From Burkholderiales bacterium UBA2459 (GTDB lineage: Bacteria > Pseudomonadota > Gammaproteobacteria > Burkholderiales > Burkholderiaceae_E), in contig DDPV01000045.1 of NCBI GenBank assembly GCA_002342365.1, positions 52,119 to 67,074 on the forward strand: 14,956 nucleotides of DNA, read 5' to 3'. The notes under the pieces were generated by a model. The model had not been told where the DNA came from. It ran no database searches and saw only the letters and a program-made list of their open reading frames with translations. The number at the start of each line of letters is the position of its first letter. Position 1 is the stretch's first letter. The translations under genes were made by a program, and so were the position numbers. Below are positions 1 through 6,135 of this stretch, piece by piece.

Positions 1-1592
1 GGCGAGGCACCGCTGTAGCGACCGATCAGGTGCAGCTGAGCGACCGGTACATAAAGGCTCGCATCGTTTTGATAGGTCAGGTGCAAAAATTCGTTGTCAC
101 CTTCACCCAGATCCATGTGGACAAGACCCTGATAGCGACCAATGCCGTGGTCCACATGAACAACCGGGTCACCTGGGCGCAGCTCGGACAGGTCCCTGAT
201 CAAGGTATCGATACGATGCTGCGATTCTCTGCGGCGACCCTTTCCCCGGCGCGGCAAATGGGCATAGAGCTCGCTTTCCGTAATCACTGCACCCATGGCT
301 TCAATCACAAAACCGGCTTGTAAGGGACCTACCGCAATCTTTGCGCCCTGCCAGTCGAAGCGATCCGGCCAGGCTTCTTCAACATCCCAGCGGATATTCT
401 GCTCGGCAAGCGCCTGCAGCAGGGTTTCGCGCCGGCCCGGTGACTCGGCAAGAATGAGGACAGGAAGCTCTGACGCGGATACGAAAGATTCAAGTGCCGC
501 ATAAGGTCGTTGGCGCTTGCGGTCAACCGCAACAAGCGGTAATCCCGGACAGACAGCCTGCAATTCGCGGGGCAGGCTCAATCGTCCTTTGCTTTTGCAG
601 GCATTAAAGAAGGCTTCATTGGAAAGCATGAGCTCTGCCGGAGAAAGGCAGGGTCGCTCCTGGTCTTTGCTCAGGAAATCATAACGTTGCTGCATATCGA
701 TGCGATAGCGAAGCAGCGCTTCTTCAGCATCACCGTGCAAGACGACGAGGGCCTCATCAGGAAGATAATCAATCAGCCGATGGCAGTGCTCGAAAAACAA
801 GGGCAGGTACCACTCGATGCCACCGGGTGACAGGCCTAAACCCACATCTTTATAGATACTGCAACGACTGGGGTCGCCCTCGAAGCGTTCGCGCCAACGT
901 GCCCTGAAGCGGTTGCGTGCCTCCTCATCCAGCGTGAACTCGCGACCCGGCAAAATATCGACCGATTCAATCGGATACAGGCTTCGCTGGGTATCGGGGT
1001 CGAAAGTCTTGATGCTGTCGATGTCGTCATCGATCAAATCGATGCGCAAGGGCAGGGGGTGTCCCATGGGAAAAAGATCGATAAGGCCACCACGCAAGCA
1101 ATACTCGCCTGGCTTGATAACCTGGGATACATGTTCATAGCCGGCTTCGATCAGTTGGGCTGCAAAGCTGCCAGCCCCCAGGCGATCACCGCGTTTGAAA
1201 ACGAAACTGCGGCCGGCAATCATCGAGCGCGGTGCGATCGCGATAGCAGCGGTACTGACGGGTGCAACAATCAGATCGATTTCCCCGCGCTGCATTTGCC
1301 ACAGTGCCCTCAGACGGTCACTGATAAGGTCCTGGTGGGGTGAGAATTGGTCATAAGGCAAGGTTTCCCAGTCGGGGAAGTGCCTGATTCGCAGCGCTGG
1401 CCTGAACCAGGCGATTTCCTCGACCAAGCGCTCAGCGTCGCTTGGTTGGGCGGTGAGCACAAGTGCCGGGCGCTGCCTATGCATGGCTGCAAGCTGCGCA
1501 AGCCAGAAGGCGTCGGACGAACCCCATGTGGTGGGGCCCTGCAAAGCCTGTCCGGGTGCGGGCAGTCGCAGGGCTTGATCAGGCCAGGACAT
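1..1592 (-). CDS. mfd: Transcription-repair coupling factor Mfd, N-terminal part (partial, runs off left edge)
   Basis: Mfd is the DNA translocase that removes stalled RNA polymerase from lesions and recruits UvrA, coupling transcription to nucleotide excision repair. I translated the minus strand from the ATG at 1592 and found 530 open codons without a stop to the window edge, roughly half of a usual Mfd. The first ~340 residues resemble the UvrB-like module (e.g. HFPDWETLPYDQFSPH, then GEYCLRGGLIDLFP). A less conserved stretch follows. From about residue 469 the CarD-like RNA-polymerase-interaction domain begins (GDPVVHVDHGIGRYQG, then NEFLHLTYQNDASLYVPV). The helicase motifs and UvrA-masking C-terminus lie outside the window. 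It diverges from ispDF, an arrangement common in Betaproteobacteria. No Shine-Dalgarno is visible; a -10-like box lies 6 nt before the ATG. Family assignment is firm. Confidence 0.95.
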   Translation of the reverse strand, partial: MSWPDQALRLPAPGQALQGPTTWGSSDAFWLAQLAAMHRQRPALVLTAQPSDAERLVEEIAWFRPALRIRHFPDWETLPYDQFSPHQDLISDRLRALWQMQRGEIDLIVAPVSTAAIAIAPRSMIAGRSFVFKRGDRLGAGSFAAQLIEAGYEHVSQVIKPGEYCLRGGLIDLFPMGHPLPLRIDLIDDDIDSIKTFDPDTQRSLYPIESVDILPGREFTLDEEARNRFRARWRERFEGDPSRCSIYKDVGLGLSPGGIEWYLPLFFEHCHRLIDYLPDEALVVLHGDAEEALLRYRIDMQQRYDFLSKDQERPCLSPAELMLSNEAFFNACKSKGRLSLPRELQAVCPGLPLVAVDRKRQRPYAALESFVSASELPVLILAESPGRRETLLQALAEQNIRWDVEEAWPDRFDWQGAKIAVGPLQAGFVIEAMGAVITESELYAHLPRRGKGRRRESQHRIDTLIRDLSELRPGDPVVHVDHGIGRYQGLVHMDLGEGDNEFLHLTYQNDASLYVPVAQLHLIGRYSGAS

Positions 1593-1598
1593 GAGAGA

Positions 1599-1626
1599 AT
1601 TTTAGTCGATCTGCCATGAACGCCAA
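1599..1626 (-). promoter_or_regulatory. Putative mfd promoter implying a leaderless mRNA
   Basis: On the minus strand a -35-like TTGGCG (1626-1621) and a -10-like TAAAAT (1604-1599) are 16 nt apart. Only six bases (TCTCTC) separate the -10 from the mfd ATG at 1592, so a normal start point would fall on or next to the A of the ATG. This fits the lack of a ribosome binding site. It was seen by eye and has not been tested. Confidence 0.4.
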
Positions 1627-1711
1627 ACCGCAAGACCCTCGCCCGGGGGTATCGACCCATGATCGATGCCTTCAATCGACCGATGAAACTGCCCCTGCAA
1701 CGCACACTGCG

Positions 1712-2920
1712 ATGCATGCGGTGGTACCGGCTGCCGGTACGGGTCAACGCTTTGACGCGCGGGGCAATCCAGAGAGCAAGCCAAAGCAGTATCGGGAACT
1801 TGCCGGAGAGCCAGTGATCGTGCGGGCACTTGAGGTATTGCTGGCACAGCCTCAACTCGATTGTATTTGGGTGGTTCTCGCACCACAGGATCAGCAAGGG
1901 CCCGAGCTGCTTGCCTCTCTCCTCAAGGATCATCCCGAGCGTTTGCGCCTTTGCTTACAAGGCGGTGCAACAAGGCGTGATTCGGTCTTAGCGGGCTTGC
2001 GTATGGCGCATCAGGCAGGAGCGGGCTGGGTGATGGTGCACGATGCTGCAAGACCGATGCTGCAAGGTGCCTCGCTTGAAGCCTTGATCAACAGCTGCCT
2101 GAGCAGAAACCATGGGGGCATTCTGGCGCTTCCGGTGGTCGATACCGTCAAGCGGGCGCGTGTTGATAAGGCCTATCCGATGGTCGAGCAAACCCTGCCG
2201 CGCGAGCGACTATGGCTTGCACAAACCCCACAGCTTTTTCCAGCCGATCGACTGCTGCAGGCGCTTGAACGTTTTGATGATGTGACCGATGAGGCTTGTG
2301 CCATGGAACGGCTTGGCGATCCGGTAGCCTTGATCCAGGGTGAGCGCTCCAACATCAAGTTAACCTACGCCGATGATTTGCAGGAGCTTGAATTGCGTTT
2401 AGCGAACCATCAATCCGCAGATTTTCGCATCGGCGAAGGCTACGATGTGCATGCCTTGGTACCTGGGCGTGCGCTCATCATTGGCGGCGTGCGAATTGAT
2501 TATCCGATGGGTTTGCTCGGCCACTCGGACGCCGATGTGCTCTTGCATGCGATCACCGACGCCTTGCTCGGTGCGGCCGGACTGGGCGATATCGGTGAGC
2601 ATTTCCCAGATCATGACGGCAAGCTGCGCGGAGCCGATAGCAGCGGCCTGCTCAGTCAGGTCGCAGGGTTGATTCGCGATCGCGGCTGGTCGATTGTGAA
2701 CCTCGACTGCACCGTGCTGGCACAACGCCCCAAGCTTGCACCCTATCGGCAGTCGATAATTGACTCGATTGCATCAACGCTCCAAGTTCCCGCAAAGCAG
2801 ATCAATGTCAAGGCAAAAACCCAGGAGTTGCTCGGCTTTGAGGGGCGTGGCGAAGGCATTTCAGCTCGGGCCGTGGTGCTGATTGTCGCGAGTTCTGGTC
2901 CTGACCCTGCGAGGCGATGA
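1712..2920 (+). CDS. ispDF: Bifunctional IspDF: MEP cytidylyltransferase / MECDP synthase
   Basis: A single ORF carries two enzymes of the MEP isoprenoid pathway. The N-terminal IspD half (about residues 2-226) makes CDP-methylerythritol from MEP and CTP; it has the nucleotide-binding motif PAAGTGQRF at 6-14, KQYRELAG just after, and VHDAARP at 109-115. The C-terminal IspF half (from about 238) makes MECDP; it shows the metal ligands D245-x-H247 in YDVH, HSDAD at 271-275, H279, and the late FEGRGEGISARAV motif. The missing middle step is IspE, not in this window. The reading frame stays open back to an ATG at 1616, but that adds 32 Pro/Thr-rich residues unlike IspD and overlaps the mfd promoter; the ATG at 1712 begins MHAVVPAAG, where the family normally starts. 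Neither start has a clear ribosome site. Fused IspDF is usual in alpha- and epsilonproteobacteria; betaproteobacteria usually keep two adjacent genes. Confidence 0.93.
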   Translation: MHAVVPAAGTGQRFDARGNPESKPKQYRELAGEPVIVRALEVLLAQPQLDCIWVVLAPQDQQGPELLASLLKDHPERLRLCLQGGATRRDSVLAGLRMAHQAGAGWVMVHDAARPMLQGASLEALINSCLSRNHGGILALPVVDTVKRARVDKAYPMVEQTLPRERLWLAQTPQLFPADRLLQALERFDDVTDEACAMERLGDPVALIQGERSNIKLTYADDLQELELRLANHQSADFRIGEGYDVHALVPGRALIIGGVRIDYPMGLLGHSDADVLLHAITDALLGAAGLGDIGEHFPDHDGKLRGADSSGLLSQVAGLIRDRGWSIVNLDCTVLAQRPKLAPYRQSIIDSIASTLQVPAKQINVKAKTQELLGFEGRGEGISARAVVLIVASSGPDPARR

Positions 2921-2921
2921 G

Positions 2922-3494
2922 ATGCAACTGCCTGCGGTTCCGCCGCTTGCACCGCGACGAGGCGGAAGGCTCACGCGCTGGATTGGCAAACTCGGCATGG
3001 CTTTGCTGGGCTGGCGCGTGGAAGGCGAGTTTCCGAACCACCCCAAAATGGTTGTCGCTGGCGCGCCGCACAGCACCAACTGGGATTTCCCGGTTGCCAT
3101 GTCGACGGTTTTCGCGCTCAATTTGCGCATTCGCTTCATGGCCAAAGCCTCGCTGTTTCAGGGTCTGGCCGGACCTATCATGCTGTGGTTTGGCGGATTG
3201 CGCGTGGATCGATCGCAAGCCGCTGACGTGGTTGATCAGGTGGTTGCGCAAATCGCCCAGACTGAAGCGATCTGGCTTTGCATTGCCCCTGAAGGCACCC
3301 GTAAAAAAGTGGAGCGATTTCGAAGCGGATTTTTGCGGATCGCGCGCGCGGCGCAAATACCCATCATGCTTCTTGTGATTGACAGGCGCGAGCAAGTCAT
3401 TCGGCTCGGTCCGCTGTGGTATCCGACAGAGGATATCGAGGCGGACCGGCTTGCGATCGAGAAGTGGTTCGAACCTTATCAGGCTGGACGGTAA
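2922..3494 (+). CDS. PlsC-type 1-acylglycerol-phosphate / lysophospholipid acyltransferase
   Basis: This 190-residue protein belongs to the PlsC acyltransferase family, which moves an acyl chain onto a glycerol (phospho)lipid at the inner membrane. The catalytic H(X)4D motif is HSTNWD (H50, D55). The phosphate-binding PEGTR motif lies at 123-127 (E124, R127), followed by KKVERFRSGFLRIA. It is short for a PlsC and resembles the compact ~190-residue proteobacterial members whose substrate is not settled, so I give no symbol. The ATG at 2922 has GAGG seven bases upstream, and the ispDF stop ends one base before it, so it is probably translated in tandem with ispDF. An in-frame TTG at 2883 would lengthen it by 13 residues but lacks support. 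The stop lies 4 bp from the end of the convergent DUF3501 gene. Confidence 0.85.
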   Translation: MQLPAVPPLAPRRGGRLTRWIGKLGMALLGWRVEGEFPNHPKMVVAGAPHSTNWDFPVAMSTVFALNLRIRFMAKASLFQGLAGPIMLWFGGLRVDRSQAADVVDQVVAQIAQTEAIWLCIAPEGTRKKVERFRSGFLRIARAAQIPIMLLVIDRREQVIRLGPLWYPTEDIEADRLAIEKWFEPYQAGR

Positions 3495-3498
3495 AGCC

Positions 3499-4101
3499 TT
3501 AGTTGAGATCGGCAACCAGCGCTTTGCGATGGTCTTCAGGCAGCGGACTGATGCTGACCTGACAAAACGGATGGTCAACGCCAACCGAAAGTGTGACGCC
3601 GTACTTGAGGGCCTCACACATGTCCTTGCTCAACTCAAAGCGCAAAAAGTGTACCGATGAGGTTTTTTCATCGTTCTCACGCTCAAGATCTTCGTCGGCA
3701 ATCGCATAAACCTTGGGTGAGCCCTCGACCTGAATCCAGACCTTGTCTTCGATCCCAATGAGTTTGGCCAGGGCTGCCTTACGCTCGGCTGCGTCTTCGT
3801 ATTCGATCATCATGGTCGCCTTGAAATTGTTGCCATCAGGTACCAAGGGACTGTAGGACTCCAGTTCATGCTGAATCCCATCTTCTTCGAAGATTTTCTC
3901 GATGCGAAGCATTTCCTGAATTTGATAGCGGACGGTGAGTTCGTCTTCGAAAATCAGGGTGACGTGTTCACCAAGCGCCAGGCTTCGCAGCTTCTTGTGC
4001 TCAATGACACGCTTGCGAAACTCTGGACGCGCTTTGGCGTAGGCTTCGAGGGTCATCAACGAATCGCGGGTGATTTTGGGCTGTTTCATGTTCGTATCCA
4101 T
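3499..4101 (-). CDS. DUF3501 family protein
   Basis: A 200-residue soluble protein that I recognise as DUF3501, a proteobacterial family without an assigned function. The N-terminus KQPKITRDSLMTLEAYAKAR and the following RKRVIEHKKLRSLALGEHVTLIFED region are typical. It has many acidic residues and no membrane segment or signal peptide. Its two cysteines (in SKDMCEALKYG and HPFCQVSI) do not form an obvious metal motif. The ATG at 4101 is only two bases after the stop of the iron-sulfur protein gene (TGACCATG), implying translational coupling. The frame is open further upstream to 4212, but that would overlap the neighbouring gene and is not needed. The third position in a rubrerythrin / Fe-S protein / DUF3501 operon suggests a redox or peroxide-related role, which is inference from context only. 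Confidence 0.85.
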   Translation of the reverse strand: MDTNMKQPKITRDSLMTLEAYAKARPEFRKRVIEHKKLRSLALGEHVTLIFEDELTVRYQIQEMLRIEKIFEEDGIQHELESYSPLVPDGNNFKATMMIEYEDAAERKAALAKLIGIEDKVWIQVEGSPKVYAIADEDLERENDEKTSSVHFLRFELSKDMCEALKYGVTLSVGVDHPFCQVSISPLPEDHRKALVADLN

Positions 4102-4103
4102 GG

Positions 4104-5453
4104 TCAGATTCCATAGGCCTTTCTTAAGAGGGTGAGTGGGTGCGCCATTTGCGCCTGGTTCAATTGATTTCGTTCCATGCCCTGCGCAATGTGGTGGCCG
4201 GCGAGTTGGCAATCCGAAGCGATCCAGTCGGGTTTGCCCGCGGGATGCTCGCTCATTTGCCGAAACACGGGTCGACCGATTTTCATCGCGTTATCAAAAA
4301 ACTCTTTCTTCACGCCCCAGGTCCCGGCATGTCCGGAGCATCGTTCAACCGTATGAACGCGGGTTTCCGGCACCATCGCCAACATATCCTTCGTTCGCTG
4401 CCCCATGTTCTGTACCCGAAGGTGACAGGCTATGTGATAGGAAACATGGCCAAGCCCCACCTTAAAGCCGGTGTCAAGCAATCCATCCTTGCTGCGTTCG
4501 GTGAAGTACTCGAAGGGATCAAACATCGCTGCCTTCACCGCCTGCGTATCGGAGCAGTTTGGAAACATCAAGGGAAGTTCCTGCTTGAACATCAGTCCAC
4601 ACGAGGGAATGGCAGCAAGGATTGCGTAGCCCTCGCGGGCCAGTTTTGCCAGGACCGGCATGTTTTTCGCTTTCAGGGCGGCCACACCATCAAGGTCGCC
4701 CAGTTCAAGTTTAGGCATCCCACAGCAGGCTTCTTTCTCGGCCAGTATCCAGGGGATCTTGTTGTGATCCAGAATTTTGATCAAATCCTGTCCGATGCCT
4801 GGTTCGTTGTAATTCACATAACACGTGGAAAAAATGGCAACCTTGCCCGGTGTGCGGGCACCATCCTTGACCACTGTTGCTGCCGCGCGCTGCGACTGCA
4901 CTTGCGATCGGAAGGACTTCGGAGCGAACTCCGGAACCCAGGCCTCTCGATGAACGCCGATCAGTGATTCGCCAAGCTTTCGCGCCGATTCATTTTTGGA
5001 CAGCGCATTCACCGTTTGCACCACAACAGGGATGCCGGCGAGTTTGCCGTTGCGATCGGTCGACGCAAGCTGAACGTCTCTGAATTGGGTTTCGGTGCCT
5101 TTCTTGAAGGCAATCGCTTTGGCACGCAACATCACATGGGGAAAGTCGAGGTTCCACTCGTGCGGTGGAACATAAGGACACTTGGTCAGGTAGCACAGAT
5201 CGCAGAGATAACACTGATCGACCACTTTCATGTAGTCCTTGCGGTCTACGCCGTCGACTTCCATGGTTTCCGAAGCGTCGACCAGATCAAAAAGGGTGGG
5301 AAAGGACTGACACAAACTCACGCAACGCCGACAGCCATGGCAGATATCGAAAATACGTTCCATTTCGTCAAAGCAAGCTTTTTCGTCGTAAAACGCTTCG
5401 CTTTGCCAGTCAATCGGATGGCGTGTGGGGGCTTCAAGGGATCCTTCACGCAT
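4104..5453 (-). CDS. GlpC/HdrD-like (Fe-S)-binding protein with two 4Fe-4S and two CCG domains
   Basis: This 449-residue protein is related to GlpC and heterodisulfide-reductase subunit D, which relay electrons. Near the N-terminus are two 4Fe-4S motifs: C38-x2-C41-x2-C44-x3-C48 (CHGCRRCVSLC) and C81-x2-C84-x2-C87-x4-C92 (CYLCDLCYLTKCP). Two cysteine-rich (CCG) domains follow. The first has C211, the CCG at 243-245 and C285. The second has C343 and C415, but its central motif reads C372-S373-G (RCSGHAGTWG), with Ser in place of the second Cys. No membrane segment or flavin motif is seen. It lies 91 bp downstream of rubrerythrin and two bases before DUF3501. I infer that it passes electrons to or from rubrerythrin. 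Homologues are often labelled Fe-S oxidoreductase or heterodisulfide-reductase related; the real substrate is unknown. A GATAAT box and a 14-bp palindrome upstream may give it its own promoter. Confidence 0.88.
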   Translation of the reverse strand: MREGSLEAPTRHPIDWQSEAFYDEKACFDEMERIFDICHGCRRCVSLCQSFPTLFDLVDASETMEVDGVDRKDYMKVVDQCYLCDLCYLTKCPYVPPHEWNLDFPHVMLRAKAIAFKKGTETQFRDVQLASTDRNGKLAGIPVVVQTVNALSKNESARKLGESLIGVHREAWVPEFAPKSFRSQVQSQRAAATVVKDGARTPGKVAIFSTCYVNYNEPGIGQDLIKILDHNKIPWILAEKEACCGMPKLELGDLDGVAALKAKNMPVLAKLAREGYAILAAIPSCGLMFKQELPLMFPNCSDTQAVKAAMFDPFEYFTERSKDGLLDTGFKVGLGHVSYHIACHLRVQNMGQRTKDMLAMVPETRVHTVERCSGHAGTWGVKKEFFDNAMKIGRPVFRQMSEHPAGKPDWIASDCQLAGHHIAQGMERNQLNQAQMAHPLTLLRKAYGI

Positions 5454-5467
5454 GGTTGAACTCTGTC

Positions 5468-5498
5468 ATTATCTGTAGGAGGATATGTTCTAGAACAT
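5468..5498 (-). promoter_or_regulatory. Putative internal promoter with 14-bp palindromic operator
   Basis: A perfect 14-bp palindrome, ATGTTCTAGAACAT, sits at 5485-5498 between rubrerythrin and the Fe-S protein gene. On the minus strand a -10-like GATAAT is at 5473-5468, and the palindrome covers where the -35 should be, although no good -35 hexamer is present. Such a layout fits an activator-dependent or repressor-blocked promoter starting about 8 nt before the ATG at 5453. The palindrome is seen directly; the regulatory role is inferred, and I do not recognise the binding protein. Confidence 0.4.
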
Positions 5499-5500
5499 GA

Positions 5501-5535
5501 ACTGGATCCCTGGGGCCAGGCCCTGAGGATCCAGT
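5501..5535 (-). terminator. Hairpin after rubrerythrin (attenuating terminator or mRNA stabiliser)
   Basis: Perfect 9-bp arms ACTGGATCC (5501-5509) and GGATCCAGT (5527-5535) flank a second small inverted repeat, GGGCC-A-GGCCC (5513-5523). The hairpin begins 9 bases past the rubrerythrin stop. The RNA on the minus strand continues TTCATGTTCT, so there is no true U-tract; it may end transcription partially or protect the rubrerythrin message from 3' decay, giving more rubrerythrin than downstream products. Confidence 0.45.
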
Positions 5536-5544
5536 GCAAGCTGC

Positions 5545-5973
5545 TTAGGCGTTTTCTGCCAGCGCGTCCAGAGCTTTCTGGAACTTGTTGGCGTGTGAAC
5601 GCTCGGCCTTGGCGAGCGTTTCAAACCAGTCAGCGATTTCGTCAAAGCCTTCATCGCGGGCGGTCTTGGCCATACCGGGGTACATGTCGGTGTACTCGTG
5701 GGTTTCACCAGCTACCGATGCCTTCAGGTTGTCCGAGGACGAACCGATGGGCAGGCCGGTGGCAGGGTCGCCAACGTGCGCGAGATAGTCCAGGTGACCA
5801 TGCGCATGGCCGGTTTCGCCTTCCGCAGTCGAGCGAAAGAGTGATGCGACTTCGGGCAGGCCTTCAACGTCGGCCTTGTTCGCGAAGTACAAATAACGAC
5901 GGTTTGCCTGGCTCTCGCCTGCGAATGCGTCTTTCAAATTTTGATGGGTTTTGGAACCGTTAAGACTTGCCAT
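5545..5973 (-). CDS. rbr: Rubrerythrin (diiron domain only)
   Basis: A 142-residue rubrerythrin-type four-helix-bundle protein with a non-haem diiron site, whose family reduces hydrogen peroxide in the cytoplasm. The expected ligands are all visible: E20 (AGESQANRRY), E53 and H56 (EGETGHAHGH), E90 and E93 (GETHEYTDMYPG), E124 and H127 (KAERSH). The C-terminal rubredoxin domain of classical rubrerythrin is absent; the protein stops soon after the last helix and has no cysteine, so an external electron donor is required. The ATG at 5973 has GGAG six bases upstream; an in-frame TTG four codons earlier overlaps that ribosome site and is rejected. It is the first gene of an operon with a GlpC-like Fe-S protein and DUF3501. 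A candidate promoter and a dyad lie upstream. Confidence 0.93.
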   Translation of the reverse strand: MASLNGSKTHQNLKDAFAGESQANRRYLYFANKADVEGLPEVASLFRSTAEGETGHAHGHLDYLAHVGDPATGLPIGSSSDNLKASVAGETHEYTDMYPGMAKTARDEGFDEIADWFETLAKAERSHANKFQKALDALAENA

Positions 5974-6024
5974 TTGAATCTCCAAAGCAAAGTGACTTGG
6001 GCTGTTTAATCAAACTCCCTCAGC

Positions 6025-6044
6025 CTGACCGATGAAACGGTCAG
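6025..6044 (-). promoter_or_regulatory. Inverted repeat in the rubrerythrin leader (possible operator or 5' hairpin)
   Basis: Perfect 7-bp arms CTGACCG (6025-6031) and CGGTCAG (6038-6044) are separated by six bases. It lies about 50 bp before the rubrerythrin start and, if the promoter at 6061-6091 is real, just downstream of its start point, a usual place for a repressor operator. It could also be a 5' RNA hairpin. No U-tract follows in the direction of the kinase gene, so a terminator for that gene is less likely. Confidence 0.45.
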
Positions 6045-6060
6045 CACTGAAAGCGAGCGA

Positions 6061-6091
6061 ATTATGGACACAGAGCCCCATCCGACGCCAA
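6061..6091 (-). promoter_or_regulatory. Weak candidate promoter for the rubrerythrin operon
   Basis: On the minus strand TTGGCG (6091-6086) and CATAAT (6066-6061) form a -35/-10 pair with a 19-nt spacer, longer than ideal. Transcription would start near 6054 and give a leader of about 80 nt carrying the 6025-6044 dyad. Otherwise the 162 bp between the rubrerythrin start and the kinase stop holds no gene. Confidence 0.3.
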
Positions 6092-6135
6092 TTGAATTTT
6101 CAAATCCCGCTGATTGGAAATCTGCATCGCCTCGC

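Noticed and set aside
1616..1711. Upstream in-frame ATG extending IspDF by 32 residues
   Set aside because: The extra segment is Pro/Thr-rich, unlike IspD, overlaps the putative mfd promoter, and has no ribosome site; the ATG at 1712 matches the family start.
1310..1933. 207-residue minus-strand frame crossing the mfd/ispDF junction
   Set aside because: It is a shadow frame antisense to ispDF and overlapping mfd in another frame; composition is Arg/Pro/Ser-rich with no recognisable domain.
1234..2684. Two GCGATCGC octamers (near 1234 and 2677), like the cyanobacterial HIP1 motif
   Set aside because: Both lie in coding sequence, only two were noticed, and CGATCG-type words are common in GC-rich DNA; no cyanobacterial feature is present.
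2808..3617. 269-residue minus-strand frame opposite the PlsC-type gene
   Set aside because: It is antisense to clear PlsC motifs and the end of ispDF, with shadow-like composition and no family signature.
4102..4212. N-terminal extension of the DUF3501 frame to 4212
   Set aside because: It would lie inside the Fe-S protein gene in another frame; the ATG at 4101 follows that gene's stop by two bases.
4140..4967. 275-residue plus-strand frame opposite the Fe-S protein gene
   Set aside because: The opposite strand encodes intact cysteine cluster motifs; this frame is their complement and shows no domain.
5477..5525. AGGAGG-like site on the plus strand followed by short ATG frames (e.g. ATG at 5496, nine codons)
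   Set aside because: It is antisense to the rubrerythrin operon, the frames are very short and overlap the hairpin and palindrome, and nothing supports translation.
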